DNA of 6,287 nucleotides, taken from Deferribacteraceae bacterium. GTDB lineage: Bacteria > Chrysiogenota > Deferribacteres > Deferribacterales > JAISNW01. The DNA lies in the NCBI GenBank assembly GCA_031276055.1, contig JAISNW010000168.1, positions 1-6,287 on the forward strand. Direction: 5' to 3'. The position numbers were made by a program, and so were the translations under genes. Below the pieces are notes generated by a model, which was not told the DNA's origin, searched no databases, and saw only the letters and a list, made by a program, of their open reading frames with translations. This document shows, one piece after another, positions 1 to 6,003 of this stretch. Positions within the stretch are counted from its first letter, which is position 1; every line of letters begins with the position of its first letter.

Positions 1-466
1 CCTTTTTTGGAGGCAGCCCAACAGATAAGAGGGAGTTAAACGTCTTAAAATAAAGCTCGCGGCAGTCCGGATAGCCGCTTGAATCTTCCTCAACAGCGCC
101 TATAAATATCTTAGAAGCGCCGTTCACCTCACCCCAACTTACAGCGATAGAGAGGATATGGGTGTTTCTAAACGGCACATAGGTTTGAGGGATGCGCGAA
201 CTATCCACCCCGCCTTTTTCTATAGGGATAGCCTTATCTGTTAGGGAAGAGCCGCCTATCACTTTTAAGTAGTCAATATCCGCTATGAACCGCTCGCTTA
301 CTCCGAAATGTTCACACAACGCATTAAAAGAGCTCAACTCCTTCAACTCTGTCTGCTGCCCATAGTTTACATGAAGAGCCGAAATGGAGAAACCCGCATC
401 TTTTGCAAAGGCAAGGGCAACCGCGCTGTCAAGCCCGCCGCTTAAAACCACTATCGCTTTTTCCAT
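1..466 (-). CDS. queC: 7-cyano-7-deazaguanine synthase QueC, 5' part (truncated by window edge)
   Basis: QueC converts 7-carboxy-7-deazaguanine to preQ0 with ATP and ammonia, in the cytoplasmic queuosine tRNA-modification pathway. I translated 155 codons from the ATG at 466-464; the frame runs off the window at base 1. An N-terminal PP-loop ATPase signature SGGLDS lies at residues 9-14, followed by NYGQ at 34-37, YVPFRNT at 96-102 and the family block GAVEEDSSGYPDCR at 123-136. The family is usually about 220-230 residues, so roughly the last third is missing, including the cysteine cluster that binds zinc. That loss is a window-edge effect, not a mutation. An AAGGTG sequence ends just before the ATG and could serve as a close-spaced ribosome binding site. 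It follows the methyltransferase on the same strand with no visible terminator between, so it may be cotranscribed with the trp operon or have its own weak promoter. Functional link to tryptophan: none evident. Family assignment is strong. Confidence 0.93.
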   Translation of the reverse strand, partial: MEKAIVVLSGGLDSAVALAFAKDAGFSISALHVNYGQQTELKELSSFNALCEHFGVSERFIADIDYLKVIGGSSLTDKAIPIEKGGVDSSRIPQTYVPFRNTHILSIAVSWGEVNGASKIFIGAVEEDSSGYPDCRELYFKTFNSLLSVGLPPKK

Positions 467-525
467 ACACCTTAGAATATATCAGAAAATACGAAAGTTT
501 AATACCCTTTTGTTTAGATTAGTGT
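467..525. other. AT-rich spacer between methyltransferase remnant and queC
   Basis: This short spacer holds no gene and no convincing rho-independent terminator on the minus strand. It has a TATATT at 481-476 that resembles a -10 box, but nothing like a good -35 sits at the right distance and the implied start would leave almost no leader. The AAGGTG before queC lies at its low-coordinate end. Confidence 0.5.
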
Positions 526-588
526 TTAGGCAGGCGGGGGCAGCGGTTTTTTTACCCAGAGGACGTTTTCAAAGCCGTAAAAATTCCA
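526..588 (-). pseudogene. out-of-frame C-terminal tail of the methyltransferase
   Basis: Read in the +1 frame relative to the upstream methyltransferase, this stretch encodes a tail that starts WNFYGFENVLWVKK and ends at a TAA at 528-526. From memory this resembles the W-x-x-YGFE-x-x-W-x-K ending of related methyltransferases, which the annotated frame lacks. Dropping one T from the minus-strand TTTT run (complement of 592-595) would join the two frames into a 208-residue protein that reads ...YKPFTWNFYGFE. A larger frame-disrupting deletion is also possible, because relatives may carry extra residues between these blocks. A real mutation, a sequencing error in a short homopolymer and a programmed shift cannot be separated here. 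Confidence 0.6.
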
Positions 589-1153
589 TGTAAAACGGTT
601 TATAAGGCGCTGCTTCAAAGAGGATTTCACAGCCTTCTTCGGCTATTATCTGTTTTAATGCGGCAAAATCAGGCGGAGTTCCTGTATGAGTTTGATCGTC
701 ATAATAATTCAGCGTTCCTTTGCGGCTAGGAAGGTGGACGCTCTTTTCCGACGGGCAGGAGAGGTAGAGCAGCCCTCCTTTTTTTAACGCCCTGAGCATA
801 TTTCTGAAAGTTTTTTCTCTTTCAAGGCAATGCTCTAAATTATGGAATGATATTACAACATCAAAAGAATCCGCCAACTCTCCCAGCTTATCTGCAAAAG
901 CCGACGGTTCTACAAGTATATATTCATCTAAGAGGGATATATCGCTCATATTGTAAACTTCCACATCGATACCGGTATAATGAAAGTTAGAGAGGGCTCT
1001 TTTAACGGCGATGACAGCATCGTTTCCACAGCCGACGTCTAAGATGGAAGGTTTAGAGAAGCGCTCGGCGATATAGTGTAAAAAATAGTGTCTACCGCGG
1101 GGTTTAACTATCTTTGCTAGAATTTTACGCACTCTATTCAATTGTTTGTTCAA
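569..1153 (-). CDS. class I SAM-dependent methyltransferase, last gene of the trp operon, probably frameshifted at its C-terminus
   Basis: A 194-residue class I (Rossmann-fold) SAM-dependent methyltransferase; the substrate cannot be told from sequence. Motif I ILDVGCGN lies at residues 37-44, an acidic strand-2 end GIDVE at 61-65, DVVISFHNLEHC at 98-109 (the Methyltransf_11-like H.LEH block) and LKKGGLLYLSCPS at 123-135, then a LNYYDD..TH segment at 148-156. The start is a TTG at 1153-1151 whose last bases form the trpF stop (TTGA overlap), preceded by a strong purine ribosome binding site (GGGGGGAAAG); this argues for translational coupling to trpF. Related proteins, as I recall them from exopolysaccharide or O-antigen loci, end with a W-x-x-YGFE-x-x-x-W motif. 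Here the reading frame stops before it, and the motif appears one frame away at 588-526. The protein is therefore probably either truncated or made through a shifted frame. No known role in tryptophan synthesis. Confidence 0.8.
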   Translation of the reverse strand: MNKQLNRVRKILAKIVKPRGRHYFLHYIAERFSKPSILDVGCGNDAVIAVKRALSNFHYTGIDVEVYNMSDISLLDEYILVEPSAFADKLGELADSFDVVISFHNLEHCLEREKTFRNMLRALKKGGLLYLSCPSEKSVHLPSRKGTLNYYDDQTHTGTPPDFAALKQIIAEEGCEILFEAAPYKPFYMEFLRL

Positions 1154-1776
1154 CTTTCCCCCCTCACAAGCCTAACTATCCTAATTATCTTCTCTCTATC
1201 TTTTACTCCATTGCTCTCCACCCCGCTATTTATATCAAGGCAGAACGGCTTTAATTTCGCCGCTAGGGCAATATTGCTCTCGTTTAGCCCCCCTGCAAGA
1301 AATAGCGGTTTTTTCAACATTAGAGCGGCGTTTTTTATCAACCCCCAATCAAACGTCCGCCCGCTGCCGCCCCGCCTCTGACTATCGTAAGCATCCAGCA
1401 AGATATAATCTGCTTCATATGTAGATAAAGGGGGCGCATCGCTTCCCATAGGGACAGCTTTTATCACAGGTATCCAGATCGCAGCTTTAAGCCGTTTAAT
1501 ATAGCCGTCATCCTCATCTCCATGAAGTTGAACCATATCTATAACCCCTGCGTTAAATATCTTTTCAATATTCTCTATACTCTCGTTTACAAAGACTCCC
1601 ACCCTGATTATTGACGGATTAAGCTCTCTTTTCAGCTCTACGGCGGTTTCAAGAGTTACGCGCCGCCTGCTTTCAGCAAAGATAAAACCGATAAAATCGG
1701 GGAGGACAATATTGACGGCGTATACATCCTCTTTGCGCGACAACCCGCAAATCTTGATAAGCGGTTCTTGCTGCAT
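1150..1776 (-). CDS. trpF: phosphoribosylanthranilate isomerase
   Basis: TrpF isomerises N-(5'-phosphoribosyl)anthranilate to the carboxyphenylamino-deoxyribulose phosphate used by TrpC. The 208 residues match the usual single-domain (beta/alpha)8 length of about 200-210. Motifs in order are KICGL at 8-12 with the catalytic cysteine at 10, GVFVN at 60-64, QLHGDE at 83-88, LLDAY at 126-130 with the catalytic aspartate at 128, GGSGRTFDW at 136-144 and LAGGLN at 160-165. The phosphate-binding end reads DINSGVES with GVKD at 190-193, slightly off the usual DVSSGVE. The ATG at 1776 lies 5 bases after the trpC stop and has only a weak ribosome binding site, so reinitiation after trpC is likely. The stop overlaps the TTG start of the methyltransferase. 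It is a stand-alone gene, not fused to trpC as in enteric bacteria. Confidence 0.97.
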   Translation of the reverse strand: MQQEPLIKICGLSRKEDVYAVNIVLPDFIGFIFAESRRRVTLETAVELKRELNPSIIRVGVFVNESIENIEKIFNAGVIDMVQLHGDEDDGYIKRLKAAIWIPVIKAVPMGSDAPPLSTYEADYILLDAYDSQRRGGSGRTFDWGLIKNAALMLKKPLFLAGGLNESNIALAAKLKPFCLDINSGVESNGVKDREKIIRIVRLVRGES

Positions 1777-1781
1777 TTTAT

Positions 1782-2561
1782 CTATATACCCATCAACCCC
1801 TGTAAAGCGGCGGCTTTATCTGTTGAACGCATAAGCGCCTCCCCTATTAAAATGGCGTCAATCCCGTTTTTTGCAAGGAGGGCGGCATCTTCAGCGGTTT
1901 TAACCCCACTCTCGGCGACAGATAATATATCATCAGGGATTAGTTTTCGAAGCCTTATACTATTATTTATGTCGACCTTAAAGGTTTTTAGATCACGGTT
2001 ATTTACCCCTATAATGCCCGCCCCTGCCGAGAGCGCCATCTCTACCTCTCTTTCATCATGCGCCTCTACAAGGGCGCAAAGCCCGATCTCCCTAGACAGC
2101 GAGATAAACTCTTTTAAGCTCTTTTCGTCAAGGATAGAGCATATTAAGAGCACCGCCTTTGCACCGAGAAGTTTTGATTGATATATCTGGTAAGGATCAA
2201 CTATAAAATCTTTGCGTAAAAGGGGGAGCTTTACAACCTGTGCAATCTGCTCTAAATAGCTGCCGCTTCCGAGAAAATAATCCGTTTCCGTCAACACCGA
2301 GATTGCGGCTGCGCCCGCCGCCTCATACGTTCTAGCTATATCAATATAGTGAAACTCTTCTGAAATCACCCCCTTTGAAGGAGAGGCTCTTTTAACCTCA
2401 CAGATAAAAGAGAGCCCCGGCTGCCTCAACCTTTCAGCAAATTCATAGCCCGAAAGTTTTATCTCTGCGGTTCTGCGGATAAGCTCCTTCTCTGGAAGCG
2501 CCGCCTTATCTCCAGCTAACCTTGAAAGAGAGGCTTCTACTAATTTTTCAAGGATATTCAC
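1782..2561 (-). CDS. trpC: indole-3-glycerol-phosphate synthase
   Basis: TrpC performs the ring-closing decarboxylation that gives indole-3-glycerol phosphate, the last step encoded in this operon. The 259-residue length is typical of the monofunctional enzyme. Motifs include FICEVKRASPSKG from residue 52, giving the catalytic pair E55 and K57; LTETDYFLG at 90-98; LLRKDFI at 114-120 with the general-acid lysine at 117; VEAHD at 165-169 with E166; IGVNNRDL at 184-191; AESG at 216-219; and IGEALM at 239-244. All the catalytic residues known for the family are visible. The start is a GTG at 2561-2559 that overlaps the trpD stop as GTGA, with a GAGG a few bases upstream, so it is probably translationally coupled. 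The stop (TAG at 1784-1782) is followed after 5 bases by trpF. Confidence 0.97.
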   Translation of the reverse strand: MNILEKLVEASLSRLAGDKAALPEKELIRRTAEIKLSGYEFAERLRQPGLSFICEVKRASPSKGVISEEFHYIDIARTYEAAGAAAISVLTETDYFLGSGSYLEQIAQVVKLPLLRKDFIVDPYQIYQSKLLGAKAVLLICSILDEKSLKEFISLSREIGLCALVEAHDEREVEMALSAGAGIIGVNNRDLKTFKVDINNSIRLRKLIPDDILSVAESGVKTAEDAALLAKNGIDAILIGEALMRSTDKAAALQGLMGI

Positions 2562-3580
2562 GCCGCCGCCTCTTGAGTGGCTGCTACAAACTCCTCAAGC
2601 TTTTCTAACGCCTTATGAGCGTCGATAAGCTCCTGCGCCTTTTTAACGCACTGTCTTAGGGTGGAATCGCCATAAGCCATATATAAACAGACGGCGGAGT
2701 TAAGGGTGACGGTGTCTCGTTTCGCCCCTTTCTCGCCCGATAATATTGAACGGGCAATCCCCGCATTTGTTAGAGGATCTCCCCCAACCAACTCTGAAAG
2801 CTCGCAGCGGTTGAGCCCAAACTGCTCCGGTGTTATAAAGTAGCTGCCGAGCCTTCCATTTGCAACCTCGCATATGGTGGTGCTGCCTGTCAAGGTGATC
2901 TCATCGAGCCCATCGTGCCCATGCACCACCATAGCCCGCTTGACTCCTAGATTATTTAAGACGTTTGCCAGAGGTTCTACAAGGTTTTCATCATAGACCC
3001 CTAAAAGCTGCATATTTGCTCCCGCAGGGTTTGCAAGGGGTCCTAGTATATTAAAGATGGTCCGCACCCCCAACTCCCTCCTTACAGGCGCAACATGTTT
3101 CATTGCTGTATGGTATACATTGGCAAGCATAAAACAGATTCCAGTTTTTTTCAGCACCTTCTCGCTCTGCTGCGCCGTCAAGTTGATATTAGCCCCTAAC
3201 GCTTCAAGCAGATCGGCGCTTCCGCACTTGCTTGACACGCTGCGGTTGCCGTGCTTTGCCACCGGCACCCCGCCCGCAGCCGCTACAAAAGCGGAAACGG
3301 TGGATATATTAAAAGAGAATAGTTCATCCCCCCCCGTGCCCACAATGTCCAGCACATCTGTTTCAGGAGTAAGTTTCATGCACTTCTCCCGCATAACAAG
3401 AGCGCAGGCGGTAATCTCTTCGATAGTTTCCCCTTTATGCCGCATGGCGGTTAGAAATGAGCCCATCTGGGCAGGGGTGGCGCTTCCTTCCATCATCTCA
3501 AACATTACCGCCCTAGCTTCCTCTAAAGTTAGAGTCCCCCCATTCAACAGTTTATATATAGCTTCTCTTATCATATTCAT
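2558..3580 (-). CDS. trpD: anthranilate phosphoribosyltransferase
   Basis: TrpD transfers phosphoribose from PRPP to anthranilate. The 340 residues are the usual length for a stand-alone enzyme with an alpha-helical N-terminal domain and an alpha/beta domain. Visible motifs are the PRPP loop GTGGD at 81-85 with FNIST at 90-94, KHGNRSVSSKCGSAD at 109-123, the anthranilate-site region PVRRELGVRTIFNILGPLANP at 165-185 (key Arg and Asn-x-x-Gly-Pro) and the metal-binding GLDE at 224-227. GTGGDEL differs mildly from the common GTGGDG form. The start overlaps the trpG stop as ATGA. A consensus AGGAGG stands only 3 bases before this ATG but 9 bases before a second in-frame ATG at 3574-3572, so translation may start at Met3. 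The stop overlaps the GTG of trpC. Confidence 0.97.
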   Translation of the reverse strand: MNMIREAIYKLLNGGTLTLEEARAVMFEMMEGSATPAQMGSFLTAMRHKGETIEEITACALVMREKCMKLTPETDVLDIVGTGGDELFSFNISTVSAFVAAAGGVPVAKHGNRSVSSKCGSADLLEALGANINLTAQQSEKVLKKTGICFMLANVYHTAMKHVAPVRRELGVRTIFNILGPLANPAGANMQLLGVYDENLVEPLANVLNNLGVKRAMVVHGHDGLDEITLTGSTTICEVANGRLGSYFITPEQFGLNRCELSELVGGDPLTNAGIARSILSGEKGAKRDTVTLNSAVCLYMAYGDSTLRQCVKKAQELIDAHKALEKLEEFVAATQEAAA

Positions 3581-4152
3581 CGACCTCCTATGGAGAGGAA
3601 ATTTTCAAGGATCGTCTCTCCGCACTTTGTAAGGATGGACTCAGGGTGGAACTGTAGACCGTATATATCATAATCCCTATGTTTAACCCCCATAACTTCG
3701 CCAAGGTCGTCTTCAGCGTTTATAAGCAGTTCATCGGGGATAGTATCCCGCTTAGCGGCTAGGGAGTGGTAGCGCCCCGCCTCAATAATAGGTGGCAGCC
3801 CTCTAAAGATAGGGCTGCCGTTGGCAATCTGTATAGGGGTTTTCTTCCCATGCACCAACCTTGCCGCATAGGTTATGCTTGCGCCGAAAACCTCGCATAT
3901 CGCCTGATGTCCGAGACATACGCCTAGTATAGGAGCCTTTGTCTTAAAACGGCGGATTAAATCCTCACAGATCCCCGCGTCTATCGGTCTACCTGGTCCA
4001 GGGGAGATTATGATGTGGGAAGGTGAAAGCTCTTCAACCTCTTCAACTGTAATGCTGTCGTTTCTTTCAACACGGATATCGGGGTTTATTACCCCTGCCA
4101 TCTGATAGAGGTTGTAGACAAAGCTGTCGTAGTTGTCAATTATTAGAATCAT
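3577..4152 (-). CDS. trpG: anthranilate synthase glutamine amidotransferase subunit (component II)
   Basis: TrpG is a class I glutamine amidotransferase that releases ammonia from glutamine and passes it to TrpE. The 191-residue length is normal for an unfused subunit. DNYDSFVYNL lies at residues 6-15, SPGPG at 50-54, and the nucleophile elbow GVCLGHQ at 77-83 places the catalytic cysteine at 79. GRYHSL is at 126-131, and the FHPES block supplies H169 and E171 to complete the triad. The same fold serves PabA in folate synthesis, and in some bacteria one protein serves both. The assignment to Trp rests mainly on the setting: its ATG overlaps the trpE stop as ATGA, and its own stop overlaps trpD. 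It is not fused to TrpD or TrpE. Confidence 0.95.
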   Translation of the reverse strand: MILIIDNYDSFVYNLYQMAGVINPDIRVERNDSITVEEVEELSPSHIIISPGPGRPIDAGICEDLIRRFKTKAPILGVCLGHQAICEVFGASITYAARLVHGKKTPIQIANGSPIFRGLPPIIEAGRYHSLAAKRDTIPDELLINAEDDLGEVMGVKHRDYDIYGLQFHPESILTKCGETILENFLSIGGR

Positions 4153-5612
4153 AGCCGCTCCTCCCCATCTGCTGTTCTAAGGGCGTTCATCATAGCCTCC
4201 GCCTTGCTCAGGCACTCCTCATACTCCCTTTCGGGCACGCTGTCATAAACTATTCCCGCTCCAGCTTGCACATAGACCTTTCTATCTTTTAAGAGCGCCA
4301 TGCGGATGCCGATGCAAAAATCCATATTCCCTGCAAAATCTATATAACCCACCGCGCCGCCGTAAACCCCGCGTTTAGAACCTTCTATCTCGTCTATGAT
4401 TTCGCAGGCGCGTTTTTTAGGGGCGCCTGAGAGCGTTCCCGCAGGGATGGCGGCGTCTAACACATCTAGGGCGGAATAGCCTTCTTTTAGAATACCTGCC
4501 ACCCTTGAAGCTATATGGCAGACGTGGGATAGTTTCTTTATAGAGCGGTATTCCTCCACCTTTACACTCCCAAATTTACAAACCTTTCCGATGTCGTTGC
4601 GCCCTAAATCTACAAGCATATCGTGCTCGGCTAGCTCCTTTTCGTCTTTTAAGAGCTTCTCTATGAGGGCGTCTGTATCGCTCTCAAGGGGGAGCCTCTT
4701 GCATGTGCCTGCTAACGGGTATGTGCTGACAACCCCATTTTTTAGGGAGATTAAGGTTTCAGGAGACGCCCCCGCCAACTGAAGATCTCTAAATTTAAGG
4801 TAAAACATATAAGCTGAAGGGTTTGTGGTTCTCAACACCCGATATGCAGGGAGGAGATCATCGCCGTATTCAGAGCAAAAGCGGACAGACGGAACACATT
4901 GAAATATATCCCCCTCATAGATATGTTTTTTAGCCTTTTGCACCCCTTCGCAAAACTTTTCTTTAGTAAAATCGGGCTGAAAGTTCAAGTGGGAGTGTCT
5001 TTGCATAAGCTCTGGAGACGTTGCAAGAAAGAGCGCCTCCATATCTTTTAGGGTTGCGGCGCCGCTAATATAGTTCTCTTCCAACCTATCGGTTCTGATA
5101 TTTACAATTAAAAAGAGTTTCTGGCGGAAGTTGTCATAGGCAAGAACTTTATCAAAGAGCATAAGGCGGAAATCATCAAAGCCTACACTGTCATTCTCTG
5201 TTAAATTTAAGGTGGGTTCTACTCGGCGGAAGTATTCATAGGAGAAATACCCTACAAAACCGCCGGTGAATGGGGGCATATAGTCAATGCGCGGGCTGGA
5301 ATAGCTTTTGAGCAGCTCTTTTAATGCGGTCTGTCCGCCATGTTTAAGCTCGGTTGAACCGTTTTGCCTAATTTCAACTGCACCGTTGTTTCCCACAATT
5401 TCTAAAAGAGGGCTGTAGCCCAAAAATGTATAACGCCCCCACTGTTCGCCGCCCGGCGCGCTCTCTAGTATATAAGTTTCCTCACCTCTGCTTTTAAGCA
5501 CTCTAAGCAGATCAACAGGAGTTTTAATATCTGAGTAAAGCTCCGTATAGATAGGGATAAGCGTATGTCCGACTGAGAGCTGCCGCGCCTCATCTAATTT
5601 AGGTCTAATCAT
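4149..5612 (-). CDS. trpE: anthranilate synthase component I
   Basis: TrpE makes anthranilate from chorismate with ammonia supplied by TrpG. From the ATG at 5612 it is 487 residues, a usual length. This start is chosen because GGAGG at 5621-5617 lies 4 bases upstream, directly after the T-box terminator, and the product begins like family members; the frame stays open to a GTG at 5864, but that extension is riboswitch sequence. ILES at 48-51 and NPSAYM at 264-269 correspond to the tryptophan feedback site. The chorismate-binding domain shows AGTCKR at 301-306, DEKELAEHDMLVDLGRND at 323-340, IPAGTLSGAPKKRA at 389-402, GGAVGY at 418-423 and QAGAGIVYDS at 449-458. Two blocks depart from the commonest forms: NPSAYM for NPSPYM and AGTCKRL for AGTRxRG. 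The stop overlaps trpG (ATGA). PabB is the main alternative, but LES plus NPSxYM and the operon favour TrpE. Confidence 0.97.
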   Translation of the reverse strand: MIRPKLDEARQLSVGHTLIPIYTELYSDIKTPVDLLRVLKSRGEETYILESAPGGEQWGRYTFLGYSPLLEIVGNNGAVEIRQNGSTELKHGGQTALKELLKSYSSPRIDYMPPFTGGFVGYFSYEYFRRVEPTLNLTENDSVGFDDFRLMLFDKVLAYDNFRQKLFLIVNIRTDRLEENYISGAATLKDMEALFLATSPELMQRHSHLNFQPDFTKEKFCEGVQKAKKHIYEGDIFQCVPSVRFCSEYGDDLLPAYRVLRTTNPSAYMFYLKFRDLQLAGASPETLISLKNGVVSTYPLAGTCKRLPLESDTDALIEKLLKDEKELAEHDMLVDLGRNDIGKVCKFGSVKVEEYRSIKKLSHVCHIASRVAGILKEGYSALDVLDAAIPAGTLSGAPKKRACEIIDEIEGSKRGVYGGAVGYIDFAGNMDFCIGIRMALLKDRKVYVQAGAGIVYDSVPEREYEECLSKAEAMMNALRTADGEERL

Positions 5613-5616
5613 CTTT

Positions 5617-5621
5617 CCTCC
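5617..5621 (-). promoter_or_regulatory. trpE ribosome binding site
   Basis: GGAGG is followed by AAAG and then the ATG at 5612. It is the only strong Shine-Dalgarno sequence near the trpE 5' end and decides the start over the upstream in-frame GTG at 5864. It lies 13 bases beyond the terminator U-tract, so it is transcribed only after antitermination. Confidence 0.85.
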
Positions 5622-5634
5622 ATATTTTGGGCGC

Positions 5635-5761
5635 AAAAAAAACCGCCCTTTAGCAAAACAAGAACGTCGTATAAGCATTGGCGGCGGCGCAACAACAACG
5701 TGATGAAGACGAAAATGCGCCCACCAACAGCATACAGACGAACTAGTGTTTTCAAGGACGG
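5635..5761 (-). terminator. T-box rho-independent terminator with unusually long hairpin
   Basis: CCGTCCTT (5761-5754) pairs over 8 positions (one G-U) with AAGGGCGG (5650-5643), which is followed at once by eight T at 5642-5635. The roughly 100 bases between the arms also fold on themselves. AAAAC (5752-5748) pairs with GTTTT (5659-5655). CGTC and GTAT (5740-5732) pair with ATAC and GACG (5672-5665). TTGG (5727-5724) pairs with CCAA (5681-5678). GGCGCA (5721-5716) pairs with TGCGCC (5691-5686). The whole is one imperfect hairpin of about 119 bases with about 36 pairs and a 24-base apical loop, compared with a few tens of bases in most T-box terminators. The base of the stem uses the antiterminator's 3' strand, as expected for a switch. 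Confidence 0.88.
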
Positions 5762-5787
5762 ATAGATAAATCCGCGGTGCCACCTTG
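5753..5787 (-). promoter_or_regulatory. T-box antiterminator with tRNA acceptor-binding bulge
   Basis: CAAGG (5787-5783) pairs with CCTTG (5757-5753), and GCGG (5775-5772) pairs with CCGT (5761-5758, one G-U). Together they flank the 7-base bulge TGGCACC (5782-5776) and leave a 10-base loop. This is the textbook T-box antiterminator shape. The first four bulge bases, UGGC, are complementary to a GCCA tRNA 3' end. The 3' strand of this helix is reused as the 5' strand of the terminator, so the two structures exclude one another. Confidence 0.93.
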
Positions 5788-5901
5788 TTTCGCAAGGCAG
5801 ACGCCCTGCGCTCTCTGTGGAATACAAGCATATTCCCCGCAACTAACGTATGCGTCCACGTCACAGAATACTTGAGGGGTTTATCTTAACCAAACTCCTC
5901 T

Positions 5902-6003
5902 TTGACTGCGCCCTCAGCGGTCCATTTGATGCGCCGCTGGCACCGGACTCTCAGCAACGCCGGCTCTCTGCAGCTGCCCCTCGCACCGTTATCTCCGCGT
6001 CAA
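5902..6003 (-). promoter_or_regulatory. T-box Stem I with UGG (Trp) specifier
   Basis: The base pairs TTGAC with GTCAA, then GCG with CGC across one unpaired A. The 5' strand carries an AGATAA stretch in the position of the S-turn (loop E) motif. The 3' strand carries the specifier codon at 5924-5922, followed by the conserved purine. The apical region spans about 5980-5941 and includes the expected AG-rich and GNUG-type signatures. The codon in frame with the consensus is TGG, which has a single cognate tRNA (Trp) and agrees with the downstream genes. Confidence 0.9.

Noticed and set aside
476..504. Possible queC promoter with TATATT at 481-476
   Set aside because: No acceptable -35 lies 16-18 bases upstream (TATTAA or TTAAAC only), and the predicted start would fall inside the ribosome binding site.
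526..568. Possible terminator after the methyltransferase (A- and C-rich stretch)
   Set aside because: On the minus strand the run is A7 followed by CCGCTGCCCCCGCC with no complementary arm and no trailing T-tract.
384..593. 69-codon plus-strand frame antisense to queC and the methyltransferase end
   Set aside because: It is the complement of queC and the spacer, has no recognisable domain, and its composition follows from the minus-strand genes.
1768..2181. 137-codon plus-strand frame opposite trpC
   Set aside because: Shadow of trpC without motifs or a ribosome binding site; serine-rich product typical of antisense reading.
3057..3632. 191-codon plus-strand frame opposite trpD
   Set aside because: Long antisense shadow of a well-conserved gene; the minus strand carries all TrpD motifs.
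5609..5842. 77-codon minus-strand frame in the leader, considered as a Trp leader peptide or small protein
   Set aside because: It starts at a TTG and is laid over stem III, the T-box core and the terminator. It has a single Trp, encoded by the T-box bulge itself, and no attenuator-type Trp codon run.
5613..5864. N-terminal extension of trpE from the GTG at 5864
   Set aside because: The stretch is T-box leader, antiterminator and terminator; there is no ribosome binding site of note before the GTG, and a strong one precedes the ATG at 5612.
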